A DNA stretch of 64,000 nucleotides from Adiantum capillus-veneris (taxonomy: Eukaryota; Streptophyta; Polypodiopsida; Polypodiales; Pteridaceae). Shown one piece after another: positions 47,378-57,659 of this stretch. A program made the translations under genes and the position numbers. The notes under the pieces were generated by a model. That model searched no databases, was not told the origin of the DNA, and saw only the letters and a list, made by a program, of their open reading frames with translations. The DNA lies in contig CM043954.1 of assembly GCA_014529385.2 (NCBI GenBank), positions 7,007,806 through 7,071,805 of the forward strand, read 5' to 3'. Numbering within the stretch: position 1 is the first letter of the stretch; each line of letters starts with the position of its first letter.

Positions 47378-47396
47378 TGGCACCGCTGCCGGGGAT
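47378..47396 (+). other. Primer-binding site, tRNA-Asp type
   Basis: TGGCACCGCTGCCGGGGAT, close to the complement of the plant tRNA-Asp 3' end, four bases after the LTR. This primer is typical of Tat/Athila-like gypsy lineages, which suggests the trans-acting partner. Confidence 0.8.
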
Positions 47397-48136
47397 ATGC
47401 CCTACACTAAGCTCGGTTAGCACTTTACGCTTCCTTGTGGTGCAATTTCTATCATAGGAAAGGCAGGGAAGGAGTGTGTGGAGATTCTTATTTTTTGCGT
47501 TTTCTGCATTTTCTGTCAAGTTTCAATTTCTGCTATTGTCTGTGCTTTTTCAATTTTCTGCATTTCTTGCGTTTTTTCAATTTCTGCAATTTCTACATTT
47601 TTAATTTCGGCGTTTTCAATTTCGGCAATTTTCTGCAGTGAGCGGGCGGTGAAATTTTTCGAAAATAAAAAACGTGACTCTTAAAACGGACGGGCTGGTT
47701 TGTATAAAAGATAGATCGGGATCATTTGCCCAGGCCCAGGCCCAGGCCCAGGCCTCAGTCCTCAGTCTTATGATATATACTAGACTCACTCTTATATATA
47801 TACCCTACTCCCTCAAGAGAGAATGAGAGCATGTGGGACAAGTCCTCCACTCTCCTCCTTTCTCTTCCCACTTGCACCCTTAGACTTTCTAGTTTGGGCC
47901 TAGTTCCCTACTGGAAATTGACAGTTTTAGGGATTCCGAGGGCATAGAGTGACCAAACGGAGGGCTGTAAAGCATGGCACGTCCCTCCTAGCGATACGCT
48001 CGTTTCGAGCTATCACACGGCCCATTCCATGACACGCTCTAAAAAATCTAGCAAAAAAACAAACAAAAAACACGCTAAAAACTAGTCACAAGGCCTCCTA
48101 GAGCAGCTTTTTGACACCTTAGGGTATCAAAAGCAC

Positions 48137-51100
48137 ATGCACTTATGCTCTGGGCGGGTGCTAGAACACGAGCATATTGAGGGTGCCTCTATTCATACGG
48201 ACACCCATTACCCATCCACGATAAGCTCTAGAACCTCAGCGGGGACACAAGGTAGCACCACCCAAGACCCTAAAATAGCCGCTAGTGATTCCTCCTCCGA
48301 CTCAGAAATCATGGAAGCATACCCTACCCAAAACACTGAGAGAGAAGGCCATGCACCTCCCGAAGCTCCACAGCCTAGTACTAGTATGTTTAGCCGTTTC
48401 ATGGAAACATTAGGTAGAGCTACTCGCTCGGAACCTGATGCAAATGAAGCACACGAAGGGGGTGGGGAAGTGGACTCTCCTTTCACATCGCAAGTGGACC
48501 CCACACCCCCAAAGAGTGTCCATGTGGATATCCTACCAACTTCTTACCAAGAAGGCCCTGTTGAGCTGCCTCCTTTAGAAGTTCCCTCTAGAGTACCGTT
48601 GGTGACAAGTAAAACCACGGGGAGCAACATTGCTTCTACCTCACAAGAAACCGTTAACACGTCGACTCTAGAAGGATTGTTCATTAATGATCATTGGACA
48701 TATGACCTCCACACTGAGGTGTTGATGGATCTACACTCTGGCCACGCCTACCATGTAGGATGGATAGAGATTGTACAATCCACCTCTAGTGCCACGAGCA
48801 TCGAAGATCAACAGAAAATGATCTGTAATGTTATCCATGGCATTATTCAATCAGAAAGGCAAAACCGAGGGGTAAATATACTCTCAACTGGCCCCATGAG
48901 ATTTCTGGATACGAGCAAGGCTCAACAGCCTACTCTATCACAAATGGAGACTCCTCTAATGAGCCCCATGGACCCATCTTACGTCATTTCACCTGGGGTC
49001 TCTATGCAATCTGAGCCTCCGAGCGAAAACTTTAGCTTCCCTAACTTGGCTCAACCCTCTATCAAGGAAAACACAGTGCTCACTCCAGGGATAAGCCTGA
49101 CAGAGAATGTACCGATGACATCTACGGTTAGCGCAGTGCCACTACCTAGTGTCGTAGTACCTAATATGGGGCCTCGACCATATGTGCCTCTAGCCCCTTA
49201 TGCACACATGGCCCCCACACCTCCAATTGTACCACTTGCTTATGCTCCTCGAGTGCCGCTCCCTAGCTCTTATCCGAGTGGACCTATGCCCGGTTATGTT
49301 CCATATCCTGCATCATCTACACATATGCCAAGACCGGTACCCGTTCCTCTCCCACATATGATTCCAAGAGTACCTCCACCGGCCCTGCCTCCTCACATAG
49401 GTGACTTGGCAGCGCTTGCTAAAACCATAGGTCGATCTATCGCGGAAAATATGCGTCATGCATCTGATAGAGAGCCTAGAAGTAAGGCAGTACAAATTGC
49501 CAAACTCACGCAAAAATTCAATGGGGACGAAGATGCTAGGAAACACATTGAAGTGTTTGAACAAGTATGTGATTCCTTAGGGGAACGCAACGAACTACAT
49601 AAGTGCAATGCCTTAAGCTTGACATTAAGTGGGAAGGCTGGAGATTGGTATAGAACCCTAAGGGTGGACGAGAAAACAATCTACCCTACCCTTCGAAGGT
49701 TGTTTCTAAAGGAGTACATACGAGAAGGTGTGCTTTGGGGTGTAGCATCTCAGCTACAGAAGGCCGAACGTAAGGAAGGAGAGTCAGTAAGGGACTTCAT
49801 TAGTCGTCTAAAGCACCTAAACTCTTGTTGCCCTGTAAATGAGCGCTTCAACAATAACCAACTGCTTGATCGATTCATTCGAGGGTTGAGGAATGAAGGA
49901 ATCTATAATGGACTAGTGATTAGAGGTATCACAACCTCGGAAGATGTCACTGCCAATGCAATCCAATTAGAGGACAACTTGATGATAGCAGGCATGAGGG
50001 TGTCTACTGACACGAGATCCACTAGCTCACAAGCCATTGAGTATGAACCCATGACTGCAAAGCCCATTTCCAATGAGCCAAAGGTATTTGAGACATTCTT
50101 GACAGAACTCACCAAGGCAATCCAAGAGTCTCTTAAGGATAATCGACCCCCTCAAAATAGTCACATGCATCCAAGAAGGGAGCAACAATGGTGTTCCATT
50201 TGCTTAGGTCCACATAGCACTAGTGAGTGCCCTACATTTAGAGTAAAATTTAATGGAACTTGCAACGCATGTGGTAGGTATGGTCACCAAGCTAAGGATT
50301 GTTTAATGATCAAACGTATGATGGCAAATAGACCACCTGTAGCCTGGACGGATGCACCTCGAGCTCCTGTATTGATGCCTGCTCCACCTGTTGAGCAACT
50401 ACCGCAACACATGGTCCCTAGATCTCAAAATGTTGTACAAGCTACACCGTTACCACCTCCTGTGCTAGGACCGCAGCCCCTGCATCCAAGAGTCGCCCCT
50501 ATGAACCAAGTGGGTTGCGAGCCATCAAATGCTTATCCAGATAGCTGTGAGGAGGAAATAGACACTAGTATTGCCTACGGACTTGATACATTGGAAGAAT
50601 GTCCTATATACTACATGGAATATTGTTGGGGACAAGTCAAGCCGGTTTATCAAGCTGCTGCTCTCGCATCCAGAGGTCAAAATATCAACACCCAGGCTAG
50701 GAGGCCACCTCTTCAATGCTACGAGTGTGGTGGACCACATCGAGCAGCGGAGTGCCCTATTAGGCTGCAAAACAATGCTACACAGATGCAAATGAATCAA
50801 GGGAGCACGTCTGCAATGCCAATACTCACATGTAATTGTTGTGGCATAGATCACTTGATTGCCCAATGCCCCTATAACCCAAATGCGCCTAAAATCACAC
50901 CCCTGAATTTGGTCGAAATTGCTAGTGTGACATCACCAATACCACCCGTCGCACCCGCTTATGCGATTACACGGTCCATGCTTCAAGGTCCAGGACATAT
51001 CCTCGAAGAGAGAGATACCGCGTCAATTATCCAAGCAAAGAAAAAGAAGACACGAAGGAAGAAGTCGCAGAATACGGAAAATTCAAAGCCAAGTTCCAAA

Positions 51101-51739
51101 ACAAACATAGGAACAGGAGATGACCCCGTGTATATGAATGACCTCGAGGATGATTCAGATTCAGTCGAGACAATGGAGACTAGAACCAATACCACAAAGG
51201 GAAAGACCAACAAAGAAAACCGTAACATGGAACCAAATGAAAACCGAATAAGAGAAAACCTTAAAGAGCCTCTGAAAACACCACAAGTGTTTCCAAATCC
51301 AATCCAAGACCCCCAAGATAAACCGCAGGGGCAAAAAGGGAAAAATCGTAAAAAGAAGATTGGGACGTACCCAAACCCAGTAGACGAGATTGAGCAGGTG
51401 AAACATCTAAGAGGTTTAGTGGAGGAGACTCAAAGGAAACTAGAACCAGAACGCATGCAGGTCAAAATTCATGACACAGTGTTTCCCACGCAAGTTCATC
51501 CACCCCACATGAACCATAGACCGTTAGCCATATCTAGTATCATCCAAGAAGGGAGTGAGGACGGGACATCAGAAAGTGAGCATACACCTTTCTTGTTGGA
51601 AAGGATGTTTAACGAAGGAATACCTGATCCCATTGAGGAATATGAGATTCCATCCTCACCAGTTCCTAGTCAAGGACCTACACCCTGCAAAACGCCAATG
51701 AATGTTGCCAAACTAGTGGACTTCATGTCTTCTTCATAG
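48137..51739 (+). CDS. Giant gag of gag-only LTR element, 1200 aa
   Basis: ATG at 48137. Residues 1-430 are Ser/Pro-rich, with a region near 330-430 dominated by Pro, Ala, Met and Val. Residues about 450-600 are the retrotransposon gag domain (DREPRSKAVQIAKLTQKF, SLTLSGKAGDWYRTLRV, VRDFISRLKHLNSCC, NNQLLDRFIRGL). Four CCHC-type knuckles follow: CSICLGPHSTSEC (about 686), CNACGRYGHQAKDC (about 709), CYECGGPHRAAEC (about 861), CNCCGIDHLIAQC (about 899). Only the second has canonical X4 spacing before His; the others have X3. The C-terminal 250 residues are Lys/Asn/Glu-rich. Capsid/nucleocapsid role is family knowledge. It overlaps the next frame: the protease frame stays open upstream across its stop, suggesting a -1 frameshift fusion. 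Confidence 0.9.
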   Translation: MHLCSGRVLEHEHIEGASIHTDTHYPSTISSRTSAGTQGSTTQDPKIAASDSSSDSEIMEAYPTQNTEREGHAPPEAPQPSTSMFSRFMETLGRATRSEPDANEAHEGGGEVDSPFTSQVDPTPPKSVHVDILPTSYQEGPVELPPLEVPSRVPLVTSKTTGSNIASTSQETVNTSTLEGLFINDHWTYDLHTEVLMDLHSGHAYHVGWIEIVQSTSSATSIEDQQKMICNVIHGIIQSERQNRGVNILSTGPMRFLDTSKAQQPTLSQMETPLMSPMDPSYVISPGVSMQSEPPSENFSFPNLAQPSIKENTVLTPGISLTENVPMTSTVSAVPLPSVVVPNMGPRPYVPLAPYAHMAPTPPIVPLAYAPRVPLPSSYPSGPMPGYVPYPASSTHMPRPVPVPLPHMIPRVPPPALPPHIGDLAALAKTIGRSIAENMRHASDREPRSKAVQIAKLTQKFNGDEDARKHIEVFEQVCDSLGERNELHKCNALSLTLSGKAGDWYRTLRVDEKTIYPTLRRLFLKEYIREGVLWGVASQLQKAERKEGESVRDFISRLKHLNSCCPVNERFNNNQLLDRFIRGLRNEGIYNGLVIRGITTSEDVTANAIQLEDNLMIAGMRVSTDTRSTSSQAIEYEPMTAKPISNEPKVFETFLTELTKAIQESLKDNRPPQNSHMHPRREQQWCSICLGPHSTSECPTFRVKFNGTCNACGRYGHQAKDCLMIKRMMANRPPVAWTDAPRAPVLMPAPPVEQLPQHMVPRSQNVVQATPLPPPVLGPQPLHPRVAPMNQVGCEPSNAYPDSCEEEIDTSIAYGLDTLEECPIYYMEYCWGQVKPVYQAAALASRGQNINTQARRPPLQCYECGGPHRAAECPIRLQNNATQMQMNQGSTSAMPILTCNCCGIDHLIAQCPYNPNAPKITPLNLVEIASVTSPIPPVAPAYAITRSMLQGPGHILEERDTASIIQAKKKKTRRKKSQNTENSKPSSKTNIGTGDDPVYMNDLEDDSDSVETMETRTNTTKGKTNKENRNMEPNENRIRENLKEPLKTPQVFPNPIQDPQDKPQGQKGKNRKKKIGTYPNPVDEIEQVKHLRGLVEETQRKLEPERMQVKIHDTVFPTQVHPPHMNHRPLAISSIIQEGSEDGTSESEHTPFLLERMFNEGIPDPIEEYEIPSSPVPSQGPTPCKTPMNVAKLVDFMSSS

Positions 51740-53301
51740 CAAAGCTGTATGGAGATCCTGAGTTATTCCTTGCACTTCGAGCATTCCTTAACGGAGAGCT
51801 ACGAACGGGATTAACGCATTTTGCGCAACCAAATAGGCCTGACTCGATTATGATTGATGAGGAAAATCATGTGCAATCACTTGACTTAGATGGACACGAG
51901 TCTGTGATTGAGGTACCCATTAACGAATTAGGGCAGTATTTTGAAGGCGACGAGTCTAATGCGACCCTACCCATCACTACCAAGGGATTAACTATAAAGG
52001 GAATTCTTGATGGTGGTGCGGGAGTTAGCATCGTTACAAAAGATTGTTGGGAATCCATGGGAAAACCCCGCCTCAGTGTTACTAACATTGTGGTAAAGAT
52101 GGCAAATGGTACCATAGCCAAACCTATGGGGATGCTCAAGGATCTTAAGATCAAAGTTCTAGGACACAAGGTACGACATACGTTCATTGTAATGGATTTC
52201 TCTAAACACCTTATGTCATATGAAATGATTTTAGGACGACCATTCATGAGGGAAGCACAAATAGTTCATGATTGGTCTAAAAATCATGTCTATTTGCAAT
52301 TCCAAGACTCTGTCCTTAGAGTGGATTTGGTGACTGGTAAGGTACACCCCTTAGAGAGTAAAACCATTATTGATCATCGCTTTGACACCACAGTTCACTC
52401 GGCCCCACTACAATATTGTTACACTTGTAAGAAGGATACAGACATTGGCCAAGATTCTCCTTATATGGATATCCTACCTGGGATGACTGAATCAGACAAT
52501 GTGGATTGGGTCCACCTAGCATCAACCATAGACACTTGGGGAAACAGGGGGACGACCTGGGTAACACCTGAGGGGGATGAAATGCCTGTACCCTTAAATA
52601 TGCTACAAGCAATGCATATCGCTTCCAACAAGACTCATCCTAATGTAACGAAGAAAACATACAAGTGGGTCCCTAAAGCTTCCTTAGCGACCATAGCTAG
52701 TGCTAAAAAACAGAAGCCTTGTAAGAAACCTACCACTCGCTCCAATAAAAGTAAGAAAATGTTGCGATGGATCCCTAAACGACTATTGGAAGCCCAAGGC
52801 TACTATCAAGGAAATGATCAAATCTGGGTGCCAAAATGTAGATTGTGCTCTTACCTATCACCTGACCCAAGTGAGCCCAATCCCGTAGCTCCAAAACGAA
52901 TCAATGATCGTGGAAAGAAAAAAATCACAGAATGCTACACACCCGCTCCCGAGCTAGTTTGGGTACCAAAGAAAGAACGATTTGTTCCACCTAGCTCAGG
53001 AAGGGGGGAGTCCCATGAAGATTCTAGCTCCTCATGTAATACATCCATAGAGGTAAAAGCTTCTACACCGCCTCCATCTATAGTAGTGGACCTCCATGAA
53101 GCTACAAAAGAATCCACACCTCCCAGTGTTCAAGAATCACCTGATGAACCACTTCAAGTTCGATCCTGGGAGAGTACCTTACCACCCTTGCAACTTGACG
53201 AGGCACCTAGGGTAATAGAAAACTACTGGCAAAAATCCTCACCTATTACCAACTGGAACAATTGGTTTCAAAGGGTGACAAGCTCATTTCAAACGGTATG
53301 A
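51697..53301 (+). CDS. Retropepsin-like protein of gag-only element
   Basis: First ATG at 51850 (MIDEENHVQSLDLDGHESVI; 483 aa), but the frame is open upstream at least to about 51697, overlapping gag in the -1 phase (LYGDPELFLALRAFLNGEL precedes the ATG). The catalytic region is LTIKGILDGGAGVSIVT (Asp near residue 54; D-G-G replaces the common D-S/T-G), followed by the conserved YEMILGRPFM flap-to-helix block near 125. This is the gypsy-type aspartic protease fold (family knowledge). The C-terminal half has four W-(V/I)-P-K motifs (KWVPKAS, RWIPKRL, IWVPKCR, VWVPKKE) and a Ser/Pro-rich tail. No RT motif follows. Confidence 0.8.
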   Translation, partial: NECCQTSGLHVFFIAKLYGDPELFLALRAFLNGELRTGLTHFAQPNRPDSIMIDEENHVQSLDLDGHESVIEVPINELGQYFEGDESNATLPITTKGLTIKGILDGGAGVSIVTKDCWESMGKPRLSVTNIVVKMANGTIAKPMGMLKDLKIKVLGHKVRHTFIVMDFSKHLMSYEMILGRPFMREAQIVHDWSKNHVYLQFQDSVLRVDLVTGKVHPLESKTIIDHRFDTTVHSAPLQYCYTCKKDTDIGQDSPYMDILPGMTESDNVDWVHLASTIDTWGNRGTTWVTPEGDEMPVPLNMLQAMHIASNKTHPNVTKKTYKWVPKASLATIASAKKQKPCKKPTTRSNKSKKMLRWIPKRLLEAQGYYQGNDQIWVPKCRLCSYLSPDPSEPNPVAPKRINDRGKKKITECYTPAPELVWVPKKERFVPPSSGRGESHEDSSSSCNTSIEVKASTPPPSIVVDLHEATKESTPPSVQESPDEPLQVRSWESTLPPLQLDEAPRVIENYWQKSSPITNWNNWFQRVTSSFQTV

Positions 53302-53583
53302 TCTACCCAAGGAAGGGGGGAGTGTTTGATGACAGTCATCATTCATTTGTTTCCCTCTCAACCTTTTTCCCTGACCTCTCAATCTCTGATCTTAAGGAAT
53401 GTATATATATAGCCTTATACTCACAAAAAAACAAAAATAGTAAAGAGCAAGAGCGCCTAGCAATGAGAGAGCACCCTATCAGATCTTACATATAAGTCCA
53501 AATTCACCGTGTCAATTCAAGCAACACACAAAAAAAACTCTTATGTTTTAAAGGCCTAACCAAATCTATCTGTCTTGTCAGAA

Positions 53584-54006
53584 ATGGCTACTTCACCAGA
53601 GGCATGCACTTCTATTTTTGATGAAAGGTACCCTTTGTCTTTTCCTCAAGTGTTCTACGTATGCTACCCTATACTTTCTTGCGAATGGGATTTGATAGAG
53701 AGCCTTGCATGTGAGAGAAATTTTGAGGAGTTAGAATGGCTGATACGTCTATGGCTAACTAGTGATCCCTACCCAGTAGCGAATGTGTCTCCAATGGCAC
53801 ATGCTTATTCTTTTGCACAAGATGAGTATCCACGCATCACGAGGTTCTTGATTAGCATGCTTGCACAAGAGGATGATGAAGAGGAACTAATAGAGACCGA
53901 GGAAGACTATGGCCTCATGGACAACGATTTTATTTATCTAGATGATGAGGATAGAGGCCTAGCCTTAGGGTGGCCACCCGGTTTATATAATATCCTCTTT
54001 CCTTGA
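53584..54006 (+). CDS. Small acidic ORF of gag-only element, 140 aa
   Basis: ATG at 53584 (MATSPEACTSIFDERYPLSF); a nearby upstream TTG is not a start. The protein is helical and very acidic near its C-terminus (EDDEEELIETEEDYG, YLDDEDRG). No family recognised. It sits between the protease ORF and the 3' untranslated region. In the copy at 62543-64000 the corresponding region is deleted, so it is not needed for mobilisation or that copy is dead. 54007-55218 is non-coding, with an 18-A run at about 54544-54561. Confidence 0.45.
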   Translation: MATSPEACTSIFDERYPLSFPQVFYVCYPILSCEWDLIESLACERNFEELEWLIRLWLTSDPYPVANVSPMAHAYSFAQDEYPRITRFLISMLAQEDDEEELIETEEDYGLMDNDFIYLDDEDRGLALGWPPGLYNILFP

Positions 54007-55218
54007 TTCTAAAAGGGGTGACAGATAGGTAGGTTAGGGGTCTAGATTGTGTTTTGAGTTTGTTTTTTATGAGTTTTAATTTTTCACACTGACATGCCTC
54101 CTAGAGGTATAGTGCCTGTTTTTGGATGTGTTAGGTAGGACTTATATGGATCTCCATCCACATGGCTGAGGACATCTGCTTCAACGAAATGAGCCACTCC
54201 ATACCTCCAGGTGTACTACTTTCCATGATTCATGTTGGTGGATATGTGTAATTGCTAATAGTGATTTTTCATTCTTTGTTTGAGTGCAATAGTTATGATT
54301 GTTATCTGCCATTATAGATGTATAAATTTGTCTTTGCTTAAGTTGATTGAACTCCAGTTTAATCTTATGGATGAGCCTGGAGATTAGGAGACCGTGACTT
54401 TAGGTTAACTCATTTACTTGACCACTAGGCCTAGCTAATAAAATTATCCGAGTATTTGAGACCTTAGGAATGTTTTAGGCAGAGAAAGGCTTGCTCACTC
54501 AAACAACAAAAAACACTAGTGCGAATACCAAGGAAATGGAAGCAAAAAAAAAAAAAAAAAACATAAGTGCCACAAATGAAAAATCTTATGCTGGAAGAGA
54601 AATCCTGGCTTGAATTGGTACTTCACTCACATGTATTGTCTATGGTACTAGAGCCCTAGAGGTTCCCAGTGTGGGCGCTTTTCCTTGAGAAGCAAAAAAC
54701 CCCGGACATACAAAATAAGCACACACGTCACATGATTGTGACCCAAAGTGAAAAAGTATTAAAAAAAGATAAAGAAAAATTAAAAGACTTCCATTGAGCT
54801 TACAGTTAACATTTCAAGCTTTTGTTTGCAGTTGTGAGAGCGAGTTGGCTAATCAAAGCTGAAAAGCATAATTAGGGAATCTTGCATTTAGATAATCTTC
54901 TTAGCTTAGCTAGTACTAGAGTAGTTGTTTTAACCTTAGTCATAGCTAACTAATTGATAGACTCACCCATAAGCTCAAAACTCTTGATTAATTAATCTAC
55001 TCAAAGTGCAATTTATTTGTCTTTAATGGCAGTCTAACATTTAATAAGTCTTGCAATTACTCATTTCCACATGTACTTTACATTCCCCTCATGATTTATG
55101 GCAATATAATTCCGCTTGCTAAAACAGTGACTTTGCCTTGCAGATTCAAATCTAGATGCTCTACAACATGGACATAACAAGCTTCAGCTCAATAGCTTCC
55201 GAGGACGGAATCTACATC

Positions 55219-55231
55219 AGGAAGGGGGGCA
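55219..55231 (+). other. Polypurine tract of gag-only element
   Basis: AGGAAGGGGGGCA just before the 3' LTR. Confidence 0.85.
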
Positions 55232-55534
55232 TGTTAACCCTCGTGGCTCACGGACACCCTATCGCCTACGACGGACACTGTAACCATATTATGTATTATT
55301 TAGAGTCAGGTACCGGGCTTGTCGGACCAATAGGAAAAGGGTAAGAGTGATCGCCGATGAGAGGCGCACTCTAACAGGAACATGCTAGGGATTAGTTGGC
55401 TAAGCATGGGCGCCCAAGTGTGAATGGGGTGAGCTCCTATAAAAGCCAACTAAACCTAATTTTTACTCATTCTCTCATTTGTGCAATAGAAGAGTGCTCT
55501 TGCTCCATCTCCATCTTCTTCTTCTTCACCTCCT

Positions 55535-55571
<37 letters not shown>

Positions 55572-55821
55572 GAGAGTGTGTGTGCGATCGAGCATTACGA
55601 AGGCACGACGGCGGCGAGGCAGTTGAGCGCGGCACGACTGCAGCTTCTTCTTCATCGCGGCGAGGAATCCACCACGAAGGCGAGCGTAGAGCGGTGAGTG
55701 ACACACCCTTTGCTCTCTTGAGCTTGCTAGTTTAGGCTTGTTGTGTGCTTGGAGCCGTTTGTGGCTCGCACACGGTGTATTGGCAAGTCCCTTGCTTCGA
55801 CAGTGCGGCAAGGAGCGCACA
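55232..55821 (+). repeat. 3' LTR of gag-only element
   Basis: 590 bp; TATA box at 55438-55445; shorter GT/GA tract than the 5' LTR. Confidence 0.95.
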
Positions 55822-55826
55822 CAAGC

Positions 55827-56177
55827 ATACAAGCAAATAACACCAATGATAGATAGCTCTAGATCACAATCACATGTCCTATCTACAACTACTCTTACTT
55901 ATCATGTGGTTTTGCAATCGTGGGTAGAAACACACTTTACTGCCACACACGGACTAGTAACACTTTACTGCCACACACAGACTAGTAACACTTTCATACC
56001 ATCACAACCAATCAAACACCAAAATCACAACTATACCAAACTAACTAAAATTGTCTCTAAAACCTCGAGAGACCTAGAGTAAAATAACAAGGCTCTAGAA
56101 AAGTAGAGGAACTTTCACCCCGTAGGACTAGTCTAAGGTCACCTAACTAGGGCTCTTGTCCCCAGTAGCGGCGCCAA
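55827..56177 (-). other. Leader and PBS of a reverse-strand LTR element
   Basis: At 56160-56177 the minus strand reads TTGGCGCCGCTACTGGGG, a primer-binding site like that of gypsy elements, immediately after an LTR end TTGACAACA. The leader continues down to 55827, where the gag-only element has inserted; it presumably resumes below 46747. A duplicated ACTTTACTGCCACACAC unit occurs at 55935-55985. Confidence 0.55.
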
Positions 56178-57043
56178 TGTTGTCAAGAAGATTCGCTGCT
56201 CGTAGTTGCTAGAAAAGTGGGAACTAGGCCAACAAACAAGATGTCAACCAAGGACGGAGCTTGACCTGTAGGCGCATGGAAACAATATATGGGTTTCAAT
56301 CACCTACTTGACCTTCTAATGACAATCACTAACAAGGAAAACCAACTCAAAGCACAATATGTATGCGTGCAAGTTATCGTATCTACGATGGATACGCTCT
56401 CCGAATGTTATCAAATCATTTCAAAACTCAAGGGGTGACCTCTACACATCTAAAGGACACTACCTTAAAGTTTCTAACCCAAATCACTACTTGTAAACAC
56501 TTGGTGCAAAAATCGCATGTATGAAGACAGACCAAAAATTAAAGGTCACCAATTCTAGACGTGTTTAGGCCTAAAGTGTAGTTCTACTTGCCGTGAACGA
56601 CGCATGAACTATAGAAATCTCTATTCAGATGCACGGTTAGAGGGAAAACTACCTCAAAGCTCATGTGAGAGCTCTTTGCGGAAGAGAACAAAACCGTGCA
56701 AGCTTGGCATTGATGTGTAGCTCTTGCCGTTGCTAACACAATGGTGCGCATAGAGAGTAGAAGAAGATCACTCGCTCTCTCACAGAAAACTCACAGCACA
56801 CTTAGTTGAGCCCAATTAATTCAGAAAGTTTTTATTAGGGTTACAAAAATTGGCCTTTATACCTCAGCCTTGGAGGTTTTAACTTCTTAGAATCACCTCC
56901 TACTTTCTACCATGGGTTTAATTTATCCGCCTATTTAGTATATTACAATTTGGAAACTCAATCAAGTCCCAAGAAATAATTACATGGAGTTTGATGGAGT
57001 AAATAATACAAAATTGGGCTTTCCTCATGTTCAGTGGTTAATA
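56178..57043 (-). repeat. LTR of the same family as the split LTR (5' LTR here)
   Basis: Minus strand from TATTAACCACTGAACATG (57043; the TG start has become TA) to CTTGACAACA (56178), 866 bp, followed by the PBS. Positions 56552-57010 match 18803-19288 closely, and the sequence crosses the DNA transposon insertion point without interruption. It lies within a gypsy integrase relic. Confidence 0.65.
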
Positions 57044-57044
57044 G

Positions 57045-57190
57045 GTGATAAGGGAACTCACATATAGTTTCATGATAGCCCATCACAAATCACCTTATTA
57101 TTTACAAGCAAATGGCCAAGCGAAAAGTACCAGCAAGTCTTTGATTTCCATTTTGACTAAGACGGTAGAGGCTCATCATATAGATTGGGA
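57045..57190 (+). pseudogene. Ty3/gypsy integrase scrap
   Basis: FMIAHHKSPYYLQANGQAKS and TSKSLISILTKTV correspond to the H-KS-PYHPQANGQ-E-TN-L region of gypsy integrase cores. It is a short fragment with no flanking pol. Confidence 0.6.
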
Positions 57191-57199
57191 TTTTGCTAG

Positions 57200-57609
57200 G
57201 ACTAAACCTACTTCCATCCTATGCCTATGTGAACTACCCCTAATTGTGCTACTCTCACACACTCTAGTGGGAAGAAACCCTACACTTTGCATGACTATCT
57301 ATGTACCACCTACATGCTACTACCTCTCACATAAGAGTGACACCTCCTATGCCGAGTATTAAGACATGTGGCTCAACATGTGGCTTAAATCTACAGTACT
57401 TCATAGTGCTATATAAGCACATAACTCATTGTACAGATATATACGCATATTATCAATCTACCTATTTTGCATTATTTTGTACTTTGCTTGCTTATGTCAA
57501 TTTTAAATTAGCATGTTAAGGTAAATCCTAATGTTTAAATTATGAACGCGACTAATCATTATCCGCCATAATTGCAAGTCTTACAACTGGTATCAGAGCA
57601 TGTTATTGT
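57200..57609 (+). repeat. Possible LTR end plus tRNA-Met PBS
   Basis: 57598-57609 is TGGTATCAGAGC, two bases after an LTR-like end CAAGTCTTACA (57595). The sequence before it (about 57200-57595) is the likely LTR tail of an otherwise unrecognised element. After it comes a leader with (AT)n at 57622-57646, (GTAT)n to 57690 and (ATT)n to 57718. 57720-58720 contains no gene I can support. Confidence 0.5.
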
Positions 57610-57615
57610 GAGACT

Positions 57616-57659
<44 letters not shown>

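Larger units (their letters stand above)
46752..55821 (+). mobile_element. Complete gag-protease-only LTR element (TR-GAG-like)
   Basis: 9070 bp: LTRs 46752-47373 and 55232-55821 (TGTTAACCC...GCGCACA), target duplication CAAGC at 46747-46751 and 55822-55826, tRNA-Asp PBS, polypurine tract. LTRs differ by about five or six substitutions by eye (roughly 1%) plus a GT/GA length change, so it is fairly young. It encodes a very large gag, a retropepsin-like protein and a small ORF, but no reverse transcriptase, RNase H or integrase anywhere. It must be mobilised in trans. Three other copies in the window (1371-5082, 16181-17184, 62543-64000) show a family with a history of transposition. Confidence 0.92.

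Noticed and set aside
48137-51739. A host proline-rich zinc-finger gene
   Set aside because: Gag-domain motifs, LTRs, PBS, PPT and three decayed relatives show it is retroelement gag.
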